A DNA stretch of 64,000 bases from contig VTFK01000125.1 of assembly GCA_009617715.1 (NCBI GenBank), positions 806,001-870,000 on the forward strand, given 5' to 3'. The stretch is from Plectrocnemia conspersa (lineage: Eukaryota; Arthropoda; Insecta; Trichoptera; Polycentropodidae). Both the position numbers and the translations under genes were made by a program. Under the pieces are notes generated by a model. The model searched no databases, was not told the DNA's origin, and saw nothing but the letters and a program-made list of their open reading frames with translations. This document shows positions 1 to 11,157 of the stretch, one piece after another (the stretch's first letter is position 1; each line of letters begins with the position of its first letter).

Positions 1-692
1 TCATGATTATTATTATTATATATTTATTTGTGAAAAAAATATTGAATTAAAATTTTTTGCTGATCTTATTGTGAAATTGTTTTAATGATAAATGTCAGCT
101 TATCAAGTATGAAAATACATTTTCAAATCAATATAATATGTCTGTTAGAGTACAGCAGTCGTATAACGTGGGTCCAATGCTGTTTCTTTTGCTCATTAAT
201 TATTTTAATATATAATTAAAAACGATAAGCTACATATAAATATATATATATAAATCAGTTAAGCAGATTTTAGCAGCAATAAACCGTTTGGTAAAAATTA
301 TTAGGCATATGATTATTTTGAATAAAAAAATATTAAAAACAGTTACCCGTGACTGATTACAGTATTATTTTAAAAAATGATGGATTTCTTTCCGGTACCA
401 CTAATAGTATACACATGTAAATAGACATTATACATACACTCTCACGTTCTTTTAGTACACAATGCAATGAGATTGCTGTGAAGTTCGCATTAAATAGGTC
501 ATCAGAGTTGCCAACTAATTGGAATAACGGTAATCTGCTCGCCATTTCATACTGATCAATCTTTGTTTCATGTGTATTATATTATTATATTGTAATATAT
601 TTACACATTACACAAATTGTATGATTAAAAAAAACGCAGAGAATCTATCTATTTACTTCGCAATTACCTCAATGTTAGTTAATTAAATAAAA

Positions 693-760
693 TGCTAGCT
701 TCGGTACTTCACTGTCGTGAGGTACCGAAGCTAGCGAGTGTGTGAATACCGGACTCTCAA
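693..760 (-). repeat. Short hairpin-bearing repeat, copy 1
   Basis: A 14-15 bp stem (GCTAGCTTCGGTAC / GTACCGAAGCTAGC) closes on a loop of about 13 bases at 693-735. Read on the minus strand, the hairpin and its flank (CACACTCGCTAGC then CGGTACCTCAC) match 33447-33500, and more weakly 39481-39520. This is therefore a dispersed repeat and not a one-off hairpin. It resembles the folded end of a transposon, but I cannot assign a family. Confidence 0.55.
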
Positions 761-1287
761 CTTTTTGGGTTTTAAATATTATTTTTGCTTCGATCTTATT
801 TTTTTATTATATTTTTAAATTTAATGGTTGCAATTAGACGTTATAAGCATTGTGTAACTGTGCGACTTACAATATATGCGGTTGATCTTAGTGCATTTTT
901 TACTGTAACCGCGTTACTGCGTTAATCTGCACACTACATAGACGAATATTTAGGATTTTCAATGATAGGCAAAATGCTTCAATCTATAAAAAACTCCTTA
1001 ACATTTTCAATTCATTTCATAACACAGCTAAATATTTTATATTGTCCTAGATCCTAATTTTGTCGCTTTATTTTAAGTTTTATTTGCCAGTTAAAATGCC
1101 AAACATAGAAATGAAATACGTTAATTATCTTTTCATGGTTTTTAATGAATAAATCATCGGCGATCAATTGTAGAATCGGTGAATTTTCCAATCGACAAAT
1201 TTACTGGTTAGTGTACTTAAGCTAATGAAAATGCAAGGTGTTTAAAGCCTCTAATTTTTCACTGTACTTTATGGAATACATCTCAAT
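739..1287. other. AT-rich stretch with no recognised gene
   Basis: I see no open frame with coding character, no RNA gene and no clear repeat boundary here. It leads into the retrotransposon tail that follows. Confidence 0.5.
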
Positions 1288-1905
1288 ATGTCATGTGTTA
1301 CTGAATCAGTTGTATTAGCGTTGAGCTTTATTTGCTCTTGTGAATCTTTACGTACTCAGTTCCATGATATATTTTTATTTCAAATTAAAGCCGAATATTT
1401 AGTATTGCGCACTCTTTATGATGCTCTGATCCACAGCATACTAGAAACTAGCTCTATTATTTGGCGTAATGAGTCAATGTAATGAATTGAAGCTGGAAAT
1501 TTACAGCGTAAATTCCTTCGATATTTACACTTGAAGGTTACGTTTCTTTGTCAAGTCGCAGAAGTGTTTATATAATTAAACACTTAAGGAAATTGCTCAA
1601 AGGCATCGTAGACAATCTTTCTGTGGTTATAGTGCTCTGTCGCGTCCTCTGTTCTTGCCTGCAAAGTCTAGAACTGGAGCACTTGCCAACTCTACTCTGG
1701 CAAAGGCCGTTCGTCTGCTTAATACTGTGCATAGAGATATTGATTTTGGTCATTTGGTTTTCGTGTTTTTACTTATATGTGTGTGTGCGTATATGAATTT
1801 GTATGCATGTAAAATTGTAATATATTTTATACTTTTGGCAATCGTGGCGCATTAGGTTAACCTGTCAGGTCACGGTGATCATAATTTTAATAAATAAATA
1901 AAGCT
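1288..1905 (+). mobile_element. Jockey-like non-LTR retrotransposon, decayed 3' end
   Basis: The C-terminal tail of a reverse transcriptase is readable across several frames. LYDALIHSILETSSIIW corresponds to the family pattern of a region just after the RT palm (Y..L..SILEY.S.IW). About 20 codons later LQRKFLRYL appears. Further on, LPAKSRTGALANSTLAKAVR followed by LLNTVHRDIDF matches the family's terminal pattern (SRT..LANSPL...RLxN...D.F). Stops and frameshifts separate these blocks. The end at about 1860-1900 has the typical 3' UTR feel: GGCGCATTAGG, then a TAA-rich tail (AATAAATAAATAA). The copy is 5'-truncated, as is usual for LINEs, and dead. Confidence 0.75.
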
Positions 1906-2254
1906 TGACTCACTCTACCATATAGCAGTTCGATGGCTAAGTAATAGTAAAAAAATTTAACTCAGAGGTGTGATTGAAATTTTTTTAACCGTAAAATCCG
2001 CCTTTGGCCATTATTATCGATTAATAAAATTACAAGGAAAAATATTGGTAATATATAGAGTTTATTTTAATTTTGGCTGTGTGGTCACATACTTTATTTT
2101 ACAAATAAATATATTTCACAGTCACAAATGTAATTCAGATGCGGCTTTTTCACATTGTTAAAAAGCAAATTAATATGCATATGGTCTAGCATTGAAAATT
2201 CAAGAGTAAGAGTAATTTAAAGTGTAATAGATGTGCAGAGTATAATATTTATTA

Positions 2255-2446
2255 TACTAGATTATGTACAAAGGTGTTAATTTGTATAATCATTTGCAAA
2301 GAGAGGTCTGGGAATTAAAATACCTGGCAATTTGCTTTGTAAGTGTACAAACAACATCTTTCTACAGTAAATTTAAAGTTTATATGGAATTTAATTTATT
2401 AGATATTTGCTTTCGACTAATATTGTTTAAAAAATCTATTCTTTAA
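2255..2446 (+). mobile_element. Possible non-LTR retrotransposon C-terminal scrap
   Basis: The open frame contains MYKGVNLYNHLQREV and, 25 residues later, SKFKVYME. This resembles the extreme C-terminus of arthropod LINE reverse transcriptases (YKGLxLYNxLPxEI...FKxxLKxYL). The related tail at 46.7-46.9 kb has MYEGMNLHNN at the same place. No flanking element ends are visible, and chance similarity is possible. Confidence 0.35.
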
Positions 2447-3900
2447 GCTTTCTACTATCCAAATCTGTTTCTTGCAAACTTAGTAAGTAAATTAAAGGTC
2501 AAATACAAGGGCGTTTCATCGTATGGTAATATTTACGTTCCACTCGAGGCGCTTCCGACTTCGTGTGTGCTCTCCGTTAAAAAACGAAATTCCTGATTCG
2601 GTGATGTTGAACTAGAACCGGTATTAAATAACTGGCGTGTAATGAACGTGCTAAATTTTTGGAACGATCTAGAAACAAGATTCGATCTCAAGCCACATTT
2701 AGAATCTATCATCGTATGATAACGATGAACCGATTTTGCTCCACTGTATCACATGGAACTTTAACAGAGCAAATACATATTCGGATTTATATCTATATCG
2801 TGCATTGAAATTCACAAATTAAAGCGCATCAAAAATAACATTAAAACAGTTAAATCTAACACGATTTAGGTAATTTATAGTGTATGAAATGGTATTTTAG
2901 CGTGAAATTGGCTAACAGTACTCCATTTAGTTGAGTATAAGAATCTAAGGTCACAAATAGATTTACTTTTTATTGTATTTTTTATAACAAAGCTGACTTG
3001 ACAAGTTTCCCCAATTCGTCATGACGGCCATTATGCAATTAACCTTTTCGCTGCGACGCTTGTTTGGCACGAGTGTTTCTTAAGTGCAGCTGATACTTAC
3101 AGCTAGTCGAATTGTTTTTATAAACTTTAAACTAAATTTATCTAATTTTATTAAAAAAACGTGCGATTTTATTGATCAAAAATCAGGGGTCAAAATCCTT
3201 TGGCCCTTCTGAAAAAAATCACAGCAAAAATATATTTATAAAAAACGACATCAAATAATGAATCTGAACTGAATTAGTTTGAGATGTATGTACTGATGTA
3301 TTTCAGGTATAAGTTCCTTTAGCCCATTTATATATACAAAAAATAAAAGGAGCGGAACATTGCCTTCAAAAGCATCCATTTTCTAGGAAGTACTCATAGG
3401 GACAGATTATATTTTTTTGACGTGGCTCTGTTGTGTTAAGATTCTACTTTATTGCTTTTTGAACCTTAAAAAATATTAAATATGGGAGGAAATATTCAAT
3501 GAATGTAAATTAGTAGCAATAAATTTAGGAATTTAATTTGAAAATTCAGATCGAATACCAAAACAGTAGAAAGGGTTAAAAAATGTTTAACTGACGTCCC
3601 TGATTATAAACCAGTAATTCTTATGTTATCCCTAAAAAAATCTATCTAAATAATCGCAAAAATATTTTTTTAAATATGGCATTATAGTAAAGTCATATTG
3701 AAATATATTTTCACCGACAGATATATATTTTTACTAGTGAAAATATAATTTATTTGGCAGGTGCTTGTAAAATTATATGATTTCAACTTTTTATTATACA
3801 GTAATAAATATATACATGAATATTCTTTTTATTATCTATTTACATGCAATGTATAAATGTTACATTGAATGTGTATTTTTTGGTAAAGTTATATTTTCCA
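2447..3900. other. AT-rich stretch with no recognised gene
   Basis: No coding signal or RNA gene was recognised. The sequence is intron-like or intergenic. There is nothing I can support beyond low-complexity A/T runs. Confidence 0.45.
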
Positions 3901-3919
3901 AATACAATTTCTCCAGTAG

Positions 3920-4295
3920 ATATATATGTCTATTAGCGAAAGTATAATTCAACTGATAGGCGCTAGTGAACATTTAATCTGCTCTAAAATGTCTAAACAA
4001 ATAAATATAATAGTTGCGAAACGTCTGTTTGTGTTAAAGCCCAAACCTAATGTAATTTCTAAAACTAATTACAGTCTTAGAACTTACATTAGATCAAGTC
4101 AAAAATATTTCTCTCATGTTTTTTTTTCTCTGTTTTAAAAAGATGATAGCTATCCTTACCGATATTACTACGAATTTCTAATATGGAAGTATTGGTTAAA
4201 GTATATTCAAACCGAATTTTGGTCAAGGAGAGTGAAAAAACATTTATCACTTCGCAAAACTCAAAAAGTCACGGCAATAGCAATAACATAAATAT
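3920..4295 (+). repeat. Dispersed repeat, half-copy of the 16-kb foldback element
   Basis: The run from GTTGCGAAACGTCTGTTTG (about 4013) through AAACCTAAT and TCTAAAACTAATTA, then ATTCAAACCGAATTTTGGTCAA (about 4208), matches the reverse complement of 16100-16480 in the same order. That includes the arm of the long palindrome at 16013-16216. This copy has one arm only. No protein family is evident. Confidence 0.6.
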
Positions 4296-4590
4296 ACATT
4301 TTTTTCTCACAACACTTTTATTTATATATAATTATTGAAATTAACATATTACTAACATTAAACACCATTGCTTAGTAAAGCATATTTCGTAGACTATTTC
4401 GGTAAAAATATGTCTGAATGCAGATCAAAAAGTCCGAATAGAAAAAGGAATTTCGTATATGCAATATCTGCTTTTGTTTTCACTTCGCCAGCCATTCCTA
4501 TCTTAACAAAGGGCGCGGTTATATCTCTGTTATATAACAGAACTGATAAGTATCGTTAGATTTGTCCGAAATTAAGCAAATGTATTTATT

Positions 4591-5042
4591 GGGGACCCGA
4601 CAAAGCCGCGCCGGACAATCCCACGCAATACAACCCCAACATTGCCGCGACGATAAAGCCGCGCCGACATTACCGCGCAAATCAAAATTATAAAATTGAA
4701 TAAAATGAAAGAAAATGATTTTTTTAATTCTAATTATTTTGTTTTGTGGACAGCTCTATCACTAGTGATTCGCTTTTTGAACAGTTAGTCATAGATTGGA
4801 TGATGCTGGACAGTTTCAAAATATACCGAAATGAAAATAAATCAATACAATATCATTAAAAAAAGGTTAGGTTGTTTGGTTCTACAGAGAAAGTCGGCGC
4901 GAGCGGTAGCGAGACGCCTCCCTTTTCCTATATATATTTGTAATTATTAATAAATAAAAACCATGTTATAAAATGAATTTTGTTTTGACTTTGCGCGGCT
5001 ATGCCGGCGCGGGATTGTCCTGCGTGGCTTTGTCGGGGTGCC
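4591..5042. mobile_element. MULE-like MITE with 9-bp target duplication
   Basis: A 452-bp element has GC-rich terminal inverted repeats. The left end reads GGGGACCCGACAAAGCCGCG. The right end, reverse complemented, reads GGCACCCCGACAAAGCCACG. Both continue into GGACAATCCC. It is flanked by the same 9-mer, GTATTTATT, at 4582-4590 and 5043-5051. A 9-bp duplication and ends beginning with GG suit Mutator-like elements, although other superfamilies with 8-9 bp duplications are possible. There is no transposase, so it is non-autonomous. Confidence 0.75.
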
Positions 5043-5149
5043 GTATTTATTTTATGTTGACACCACGCGCATTTAAAAAATATCGATCATCTTAAATTAA
5101 TTTTTAAAAATTTTCGTTGAAATTACAGCAGGTAAATTTTTACTATAAG

Positions 5150-5388
5150 TGAAAATATTACTCTACTCTGATATCTTAAAATAAAGCCATAGTAATAATT
5201 CTATCTATTAATTTAATTTATAAAACTACAATGAGTATTATTTTATTTCGTTTTTGTAGTTCTAAGTCATTGAGATATCGTTTTTAAGAAATAAGAGTAC
5301 GTATTAAAAAAAATATTATCGGTACTACTTATATCATATTTCATTTTGTAATACCGGTATTACTGAAGGTCAATTTTTGCAATCCCTA
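5150..5388 (-). mobile_element. hAT element relic, one end preserved
   Basis: The sequence from CGGTACTAC through TTTTGTAATACCGGTATTACTGAAGGTCAATTTTTGCAATCCCTA (5311-5388) matches the reverse complement of the left end of the hAT at 62850. That element starts TAGGGATTGTAATACCGG and continues TTGACCTTCGGTATTAC. Weaker similarity extends back to about 5150. The matching opposite end was not found. Directly downstream, GTCACGGTGGTCTTAATTTTAATAAA resembles the retrotransposon 3' tail at 1869-1900. The hAT therefore probably landed inside another LINE tail. Confidence 0.7.
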
Positions 5389-6030
5389 GTCACGGTGGTC
5401 TTAATTTTAATAAAAAAATAAGTAAATCATGATTATAATTTAATCATTTTTAAAGCCCGAATAACATTTATAATATTTTATTAAAAAATTATCTAAAATA
5501 AATGTAGCATTGAAATTAATACAAACAAATTATATTAGTTTTATAGCAAAAAAAATATTATATATCACTCACAAAATACTGAGAAAATAAATTGCAACAT
5601 CAGATAATAATTCTGTGTAAATAATAAATTTACTACTAGTAAATATTAGATTTAAAGAAAATATTTTTATGTTTATTAAATAAATATTGGTATAGTTAAT
5701 TTAACTTTCTTTGTTTTAGATAATATTAGAAAGGTTAAGAAAAAAATATATTTGCTGACCACTCGATAATTTTTTGTGTCATTTATAAGTACAGTCCAAA
5801 AAAATTATGCCATTGATCTTATGCTTAAAAAAAAATACAATTAAAAATGCATCTCTATGCTTCACAAATTATCAATGCATGAGCATTCTTCGTTCCAGCA
5901 TTATAATATTATGGCATTCTCTTCACGTTCAACGTAAAAATAAAATAAAAATATCAATTAAACCAAACCAGTCGCCAAAATTCATCGCTCTAAAAATGCA
6001 AAGCTTAGAAACCGTTCCTCAATAATATTT
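5389..6030. other. LINE-tail scrap followed by featureless AT-rich DNA
   Basis: The first ~35 bp match the Jockey-like 3' tail seen at 1869-1900. The remainder has no recognisable gene or repeat boundary. Confidence 0.4.
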
Positions 6031-6039
6031 AAATTAGCT

Positions 6040-6240
6040 GTTTTTCTACGGCGTCAGTCCGAAACGTGCCTTACCGGTTCCGAGCGGTACCAGTGTGTAA
6101 ATTTTCTCGCTAAGCGGCGGCGATAAGTGGCCGTGGCCTTGAAAAGAAATTCACTTGTTCGTTTTCACACACTTTCACTGCTTGTTTTATGGTCGGTTTG
6201 GTACACGGAGCAATTATTCTCGTTAGGTGATGTACCGTGA
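6040..6240. other. GC- and CpG-richer island of unknown function
   Basis: Base composition changes sharply here (GGCGTCAGTCCG, CGGTTCCGAGCGGTACC, TAAGCGGCGGCGATAAG), against a background well above 65% AT. It does not translate into a recognised protein on either strand. A promoter/5' UTR or an old transposon end could look like this. I cannot choose between them. Confidence 0.3.
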
Positions 6241-6703
6241 CCGTATCAAAATCGAAGCATATAACCGAGACTACATAAAACTGTATGGTTTCGTCCAACT
6301 CCAACAAATAATGGTCATTTGTCGTTTATATTTAGGGCCATTGATCGATTATGCTCAAGCTTACATATTGCAAATGTACCAAACGAAAAAACAACATGTG
6401 ATTGACGAAACCTAATACAAACATGTGACTCAGAACAATAAATTTGTATACATATGGTTCAAAACAATACGCATTGTATACGAGATTGACGCAACTTTAC
6501 ATTCGCCGTACGTCATTCAAAATTTGGATCATACTTCTTATATCATTGCTATGATGGCAATTTCAGATTATATATTGATACACAAAGTCAAGGGGCCTGA
6601 TACATTTAAAAAAATAGCGAAAAAAATAATTTCAAGTGAACTAAAAAAAATATATATTTCACGAATGATAAAACGAGATTATGTCAGTGATACTTATATT
6701 TAA
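6227..6703 (+). pseudogene. Unidentified coding-like frame with one in-frame stop
   Basis: Two open stretches (6227-6415 and 6425-6703) share one reading frame, with a single TAA (6413-6415) between them. Together they give about 155 codons of protein-like composition, for example YRDRIKIEAYNRDYIKLYGF and, later, HSPYVIQNLDHTSY. I do not recognise the family. The low number of stops in AT-rich DNA is mildly suggestive of a recently dead ORF, perhaps transposon-derived. Chance remains likely. Confidence 0.25.
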
Positions 6704-7950
6704 TTCACTCTATAATGTATGTTTTATTCGTAATATTCGACATAAATAATCACTGCATCTTTACTTTTCTGGATCTCCAAGATTAATTTCATTATCTCAA
6801 CATGCATGATTTATTATTTTTTTTAGCAATTTCTAATGCAACTATAAACAATATAATGCTTGCATTAATGCTAAATTAGATCAACTCTCAGACTCTCAGA
6901 TTAATATCAATTCTTACCAATAAATCTGTCGCTTTTAATGAATAGTATAATTATATATATCTTAGAAAATAAATAAAAGGTTTATTAAGAAATCTAGTGA
7001 TACAGTTAAAAGCAACGTGAAATTTAATTGAATTGTTTTATTTACATTACTAATCAAGTTTAAACTAAAGTAAATACCAAAATAATAAGATCTGATTTAT
7101 CGTGAACCATTTTAAATTAGATGTAATAGTCTTTATCGCAAGATAAAGTAACATGACATTAACTACCCTATAATTACTATTAAAATCATCATTGCAGCTT
7201 TTATTTTTCATGCATTTAAATCTGGTAAGCATTGTTATAAATTATACTAAAAACTCAGTTTATTTCTATCTAATCTATTCCTTAATTAATAATAAACATG
7301 TAATAGTATAGTTTAAAATCGAAGATATCTAAAAAGCTTTTATAGAGAAACTTCTACCGATTATAGAAACTTTTCAAGCAAGTTTAACTGCTTGCAGATT
7401 ATAGATAGCTTTTCTTGCCACGATAAAACTTTTTACTAAAATTGCATTATTCATTGCTGCTTCAGTTTAAAGCTGCACAGTGCAATAACGACACTTCTGC
7501 TCTCAATCGACAAGATTTTACAACCGCATGGACATTCTACACCAGAGGTGTCAAACTTTTTGTATTTTCTCAGCATTTTTCTGAGCAATTTTATAATAAT
7601 TTGCAACGACATTCATTCACATTAATCATTAAATCACTCATCAGAAATTAATTAATACAACTACACTTATAAATTATTATTTTTTATATTTAATATTTCA
7701 GTTAATCTCTCCGTAATCAATTTATTGGGATGTTTTTAATGTATTTCTGTTTTGTAATTTTCACTTTTTCGTTGAAAATTTTTATTTTAAAATCTTTGTG
7801 AATAAAAAAGCTTGGGGCATAACGTGTTGGATTTGATATTACTGAATTATTTCTATTATATGTTAGAGATGCTTTTTGATCCCCAGAGTTAAATACCATA
7901 CATTTAAATTGGTTTAAAGATGGATTTGTACAGAAAAAGCTTATTCTTTA
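6704..7950. other. AT-rich stretch with no recognised gene
   Basis: I found no convincing exon, RNA gene or element end. Short open frames here are of the kind expected by chance at this AT content. Confidence 0.45.
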
Positions 7951-7959
7951 TTGAAATTT

Positions 7960-8290
7960 GGGAGGCTTAGCCCGTTTAGTCCTAGTTTTATAGGTAAGTC
8001 TTCTCTCGAGGTGCAGTCCTAAATACTTTGCATCATCCAATAGTAGATTTATTGTGCTATTTAATCGGAAGAGATGACATGTTTCTGTTTTATGGTAAAC
8101 GTAACATGGACAGACTTTGTTTGCCTTTATTCTCTAAAGACGCAGCGATTCTTGTATTGTATTTAGGTTTTCATTGAGATAAGTAGACACTATGCAATAA
8201 GAACTGTGTTGTCAGCAAACATTAAGTACAGTATTGACCTTAGTACACAACTCTGAGGTACTCCAGATTTTATTGAACAGACTAAAATGA
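7960..8290 (-). mobile_element. Non-LTR reverse transcriptase relic
   Basis: On the minus strand the RT palm is readable: GVPQSCVL (family GVPQGSVL), then an internally deleted segment to FADNTVLI (the [YF]ADD catalytic box, with the second Asp changed to Asn). Further on, DDAKYLGLHLERRLTYKT corresponds to the family KYLGxxLDxxLxW motif. An in-frame stop directly after the catalytic box and the loss of the GVPQ-FADD spacer show it is dead. A Jockey/CR1-like clade is likely. Confidence 0.75.
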
Positions 8291-8746
8291 TAGTTTCTTA
8301 AGTTTTCTTGTCTCTAAATGCGCTTAAAAATAAAAATCTTTCAACCCAAGATATCTTAAAATAAAAAGTATTATTGTTTACACAGTGTTGAAAAGCTAAT
8401 AAGGTTATTTTTACTAGCTTAACCTAAAAGACGCATGTTTAGTTTATTTATTTCAATCATTTTCAAATTACCTACATTACTAAAGTAAACTATACATGTC
8501 TTCATCGATAGTGAATCATAAAATTAGTGGTGATTTAATTAAATAATGACTTTTATAATATTGTTATTATGCAAAAAATGAGCTCATATATAGCATCTTT
8601 ACATATAAGTTTCATTGTTCCTTTCTTATTTCTATTTATAACAAAAAACCGTCAGTGATTATTTAATATATTTCAACTGCTAACTTTAGTGCAACTTTAG
8701 AAAATAGTTCTTACAGTATTTTTTTTTGTTTAGTTCATTAAAAAAA

Positions 8747-8980
8747 TAATCGGCCAGAGCAGAATTACCATCAAACTTTTTGACCATATTTTTTTTTAGT
8801 TTCTGATATTCTCATACATACATCCGAAGGGTTTGAATTCTTTCCAATGAAAAATATCTAATAATATATGAATCTCAAGGAAAGTATTATTTCTCGTCTG
8901 CAGATTGCAATAAAGTCTATATAGAACAATAAAATAGACATTAAAAAAAAATGCGGTCAAAAAGTTTGATGCCGATTATG
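8747..8980. repeat. Short inverted-repeat element (MITE-like)
   Basis: CATCAAACTTTTTGACC followed by an A/T-rich tract occurs near 8769. Its inverse, GGTCAAAAAGTTTGATG, occurs at 8955-8971. The two are about 170 bp apart, and outer blocks AATCGGCC / GCCGATT are also mirrored. The arms are about 25-30 bp. No protein is encoded between them and no clear target duplication was found. Confidence 0.5.
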
Positions 8981-8989
8981 ACACTTTCC

Positions 8990-9610
8990 CTTGAACTTAT
9001 TTCAGCCACCAGACTCTTTAGCGTCGTCGTGATTGATTTGATCTTGTTTTTTTTTGAATTAATTTTCTGCTTTAGTGAAATGTTGACAGAGCTGATCATC
9101 AATGTCTTGCAAAATGTCTAGTCGTCTTAAATTGTTTGATGGCTTCATCACTAATCATTATGCCAACAAATCTCGGTAAAAGCTCGGTAGCAAAACGTGA
9201 TTTTTTTCTTCTTTGCCAAAAGCTGGACAATCTAGTAACTAGCTACTTGAGCTTTCTCGGAAATCGAGTACAATTTCTTTAGCAGTTTTGATTGAAATTT
9301 TAATTTATTTTTTAGCATTTCAAAGTATTCTTTAGGTTTGTTGCGGATTTTGCGAATTATTTGTTATCAAATAACATGGAAGTTTACTGTGAACCATTGC
9401 TATAAAACCATATTGGTTGTCTTTTTCATTATATTTTTGATTTTCTGTTTCTTTTAACTAGTGAAGGGTGATGTTCAAATTATTCAGTTTTGGGTTCCGA
9501 AAAGTTTCGCGAATCACGATCACGTCATCTTCAGCAAAAAAAATATAATCCATGTGCTCGAAAATTTCTTTGTTGTGAAATGTGTCGTGATGTAGCCGAC
9601 GTGCGTTATA
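8990..9610. other. Moderately GC-rich stretch, possibly an old minus-strand ORF
   Basis: The minus-strand frames show short protein-like runs such as IVLDFRES, LLDCPAFGKEEKNH and LLPRFVGIMISDEAIKQF. They are broken by several stops and frame changes. I do not recognise a family. A decayed DNA-transposon gene would fit, but no catalytic motif is visible. Confidence 0.2.
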
Positions 9611-9740
9611 ATGTAATTTCTAGTTAGCAATTGTTACAGTGTTATTTTGCAGAAATCGGCGTCGCTCTTTAGCGGTGCATTAAAGCGTTAACTTCCCAGG
9701 TGACACAGTTAAAGTTAATCGCCGGTTTGTGCGATTATAT

Positions 9741-9924
9741 ATGAATTCACAACACGTGTCGGAGCCGACGTGTGCCTGTGATAACAATGAGCCAGAGACT
9801 TCCGCGAGCCGCAAGAAAAATAACAGTAAACAGACCAAGAAGAGTAGAACTGCTGCTACTGTCGAGGATCTAACGGCACCGAATGCCGCATCGTTCGCTC
9901 CGACTACCTTCTATCGTTGCAAAA
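9741..9924 (+). CDS. Candidate first coding exon of an unidentified gene
   Basis: This stretch is GC-richer than its surroundings, with balanced codon use. From the ATG at 9741 it encodes 61 residues: an N-terminal Ser/Glu/Thr-rich part, a Lys-rich block (SRKKNNSKQTKKSRT) and VEDLTAPNAASFAPTTFY. It then reaches a plausible donor (AAA|GTATAT at 9925). The frame is open upstream only to 9684, and this is the first ATG in it. I do not recognise the protein and found no downstream partner exon. It lies antisense within the presumed calpain intron. A small secondary possibility is a retained fragment of a larger transposon ORF. Confidence 0.35.
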
Positions 9925-10045
9925 GTATATAATGATATAATGGTAATGGTCCAGATTATAAAACTCGTTGAACGGAATCTAAAAATATGCCTGCTCCTGG
10001 TGTCATCGACACTATGATTCTCAAACAATGTACTACCTCTCGCCT

Positions 10046-11152
10046 CACTGTAGGGTATTTGCCCGATCTGGGAGGCCAAAATTATTTCTCAAGTTGATTC
10101 CATAAGTGCTCTTAGTCAAAGATATAATTTTATAAGTGTTAAAAAATACATTATAGCAATGCAATTTTATTTTAATAAGTATTTAAAGTATTTCTTAAAT
10201 TGTAGGCCCGAGGAAGAGGAATTCCGTGTTGAACGGTCGTGCGAATTTCGCCGCGTCAAGTGTTAAAAATAAAAAATAAATTGTATATGTCTCAAAGTTT
10301 AATATTTGCTGTTTTTTTAACAAGAAAAAGTATTTGGCTAGTATTTTATCATACTCGGTATCGTTTTCATTTTTAAATATGTGTATATTTGGCGATTCTA
10401 AACAAATTTTTATTTTATTTTATTAGTACGCGATCCATAATTTGAGGTTTACTGATTTTACCGTAGTGATCATGTTATTAAAAAAAAACAATCATTATAA
10501 AACTGTATTTTAAATTTGACGTTAACACGTCACCTAATTAAAAAGTTATAATAGTTTAAAACGTTTAAGTCCTAACTTTTGCGACTAAGCCCCGTCCCAT
10601 TTTTAAGAATAATTGTATGTAATGTGTTAAAAACCGCAAAAATCCGCAGCCAATTTTACATGTATCATAAAGATAAAGACCTAAGCTTTATATTGTATAT
10701 AAAATCTACATTAAAAAGTAGTGGGAAATATAACTAATGAGCTCAAAATTAGAAAAAAAAATATAAAAAAGTACTAAAAATGGTACTTATTCAAAACAAT
10801 ATTGCGTGTTTAATATGACAGCAACTGCAATAAAGAGCTATGAAACGTAAAAACACTTACCTGCCCTTATCATAATCAATGGTTTGGATTTTTAACTGTA
10901 CTCAAATGAAATAATAATAATTGTCCAATGTACGAGTATGCAATCGACGCCGAGAAAACGATGCGAGCACTCGAAGGGATGACTGACTTCCGACCGATCG
11001 TGGGGGCGCTAGCGTTATGCAAGGAGTAGGGGAATTGTTGATTATTATGCGTAAAATTATCAGCTTTACAGAGCAACTCTTTTTTTTTTACCTGCGCTTA
11101 AATTTTCATAATCGACTTTTGGCCGCCCAGATCGAGTAAATACCCCACCGTG
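10046..11152 (+). mobile_element. Transib-like non-autonomous DNA transposon, copy 1
   Basis: A 1107-bp element has terminal inverted repeats. The left end reads CACTGTAGGGTATTTGCCCG. The right end, reverse complemented, reads CACGGTGGGGTATTTACTCG. Both continue GATCTGGG.GGCCAAAA. Near-identical 5-mers flank it: CGCCT at 10041-10045 and CGCTT at 11153-11157. CAC-starting ends and a GC-rich 5-bp duplication are hallmarks of the Transib superfamily. The interior has no transposase. The whole element is repeated in inverse orientation at 24483-25619. Confidence 0.75.
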
Positions 11153-11157
11153 CGCTT

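Noticed and set aside
5807..6025. 72-codon plus-strand frame as a gene
   Set aside because: Low-complexity composition, no recognisable motif, no splice context. Likely chance in AT-rich DNA.
10876..11076. 66-codon minus-strand frame inside Transib copy 1
   Set aside because: No transposase motif and not conserved as an open frame in copy 2. Treated as chance.
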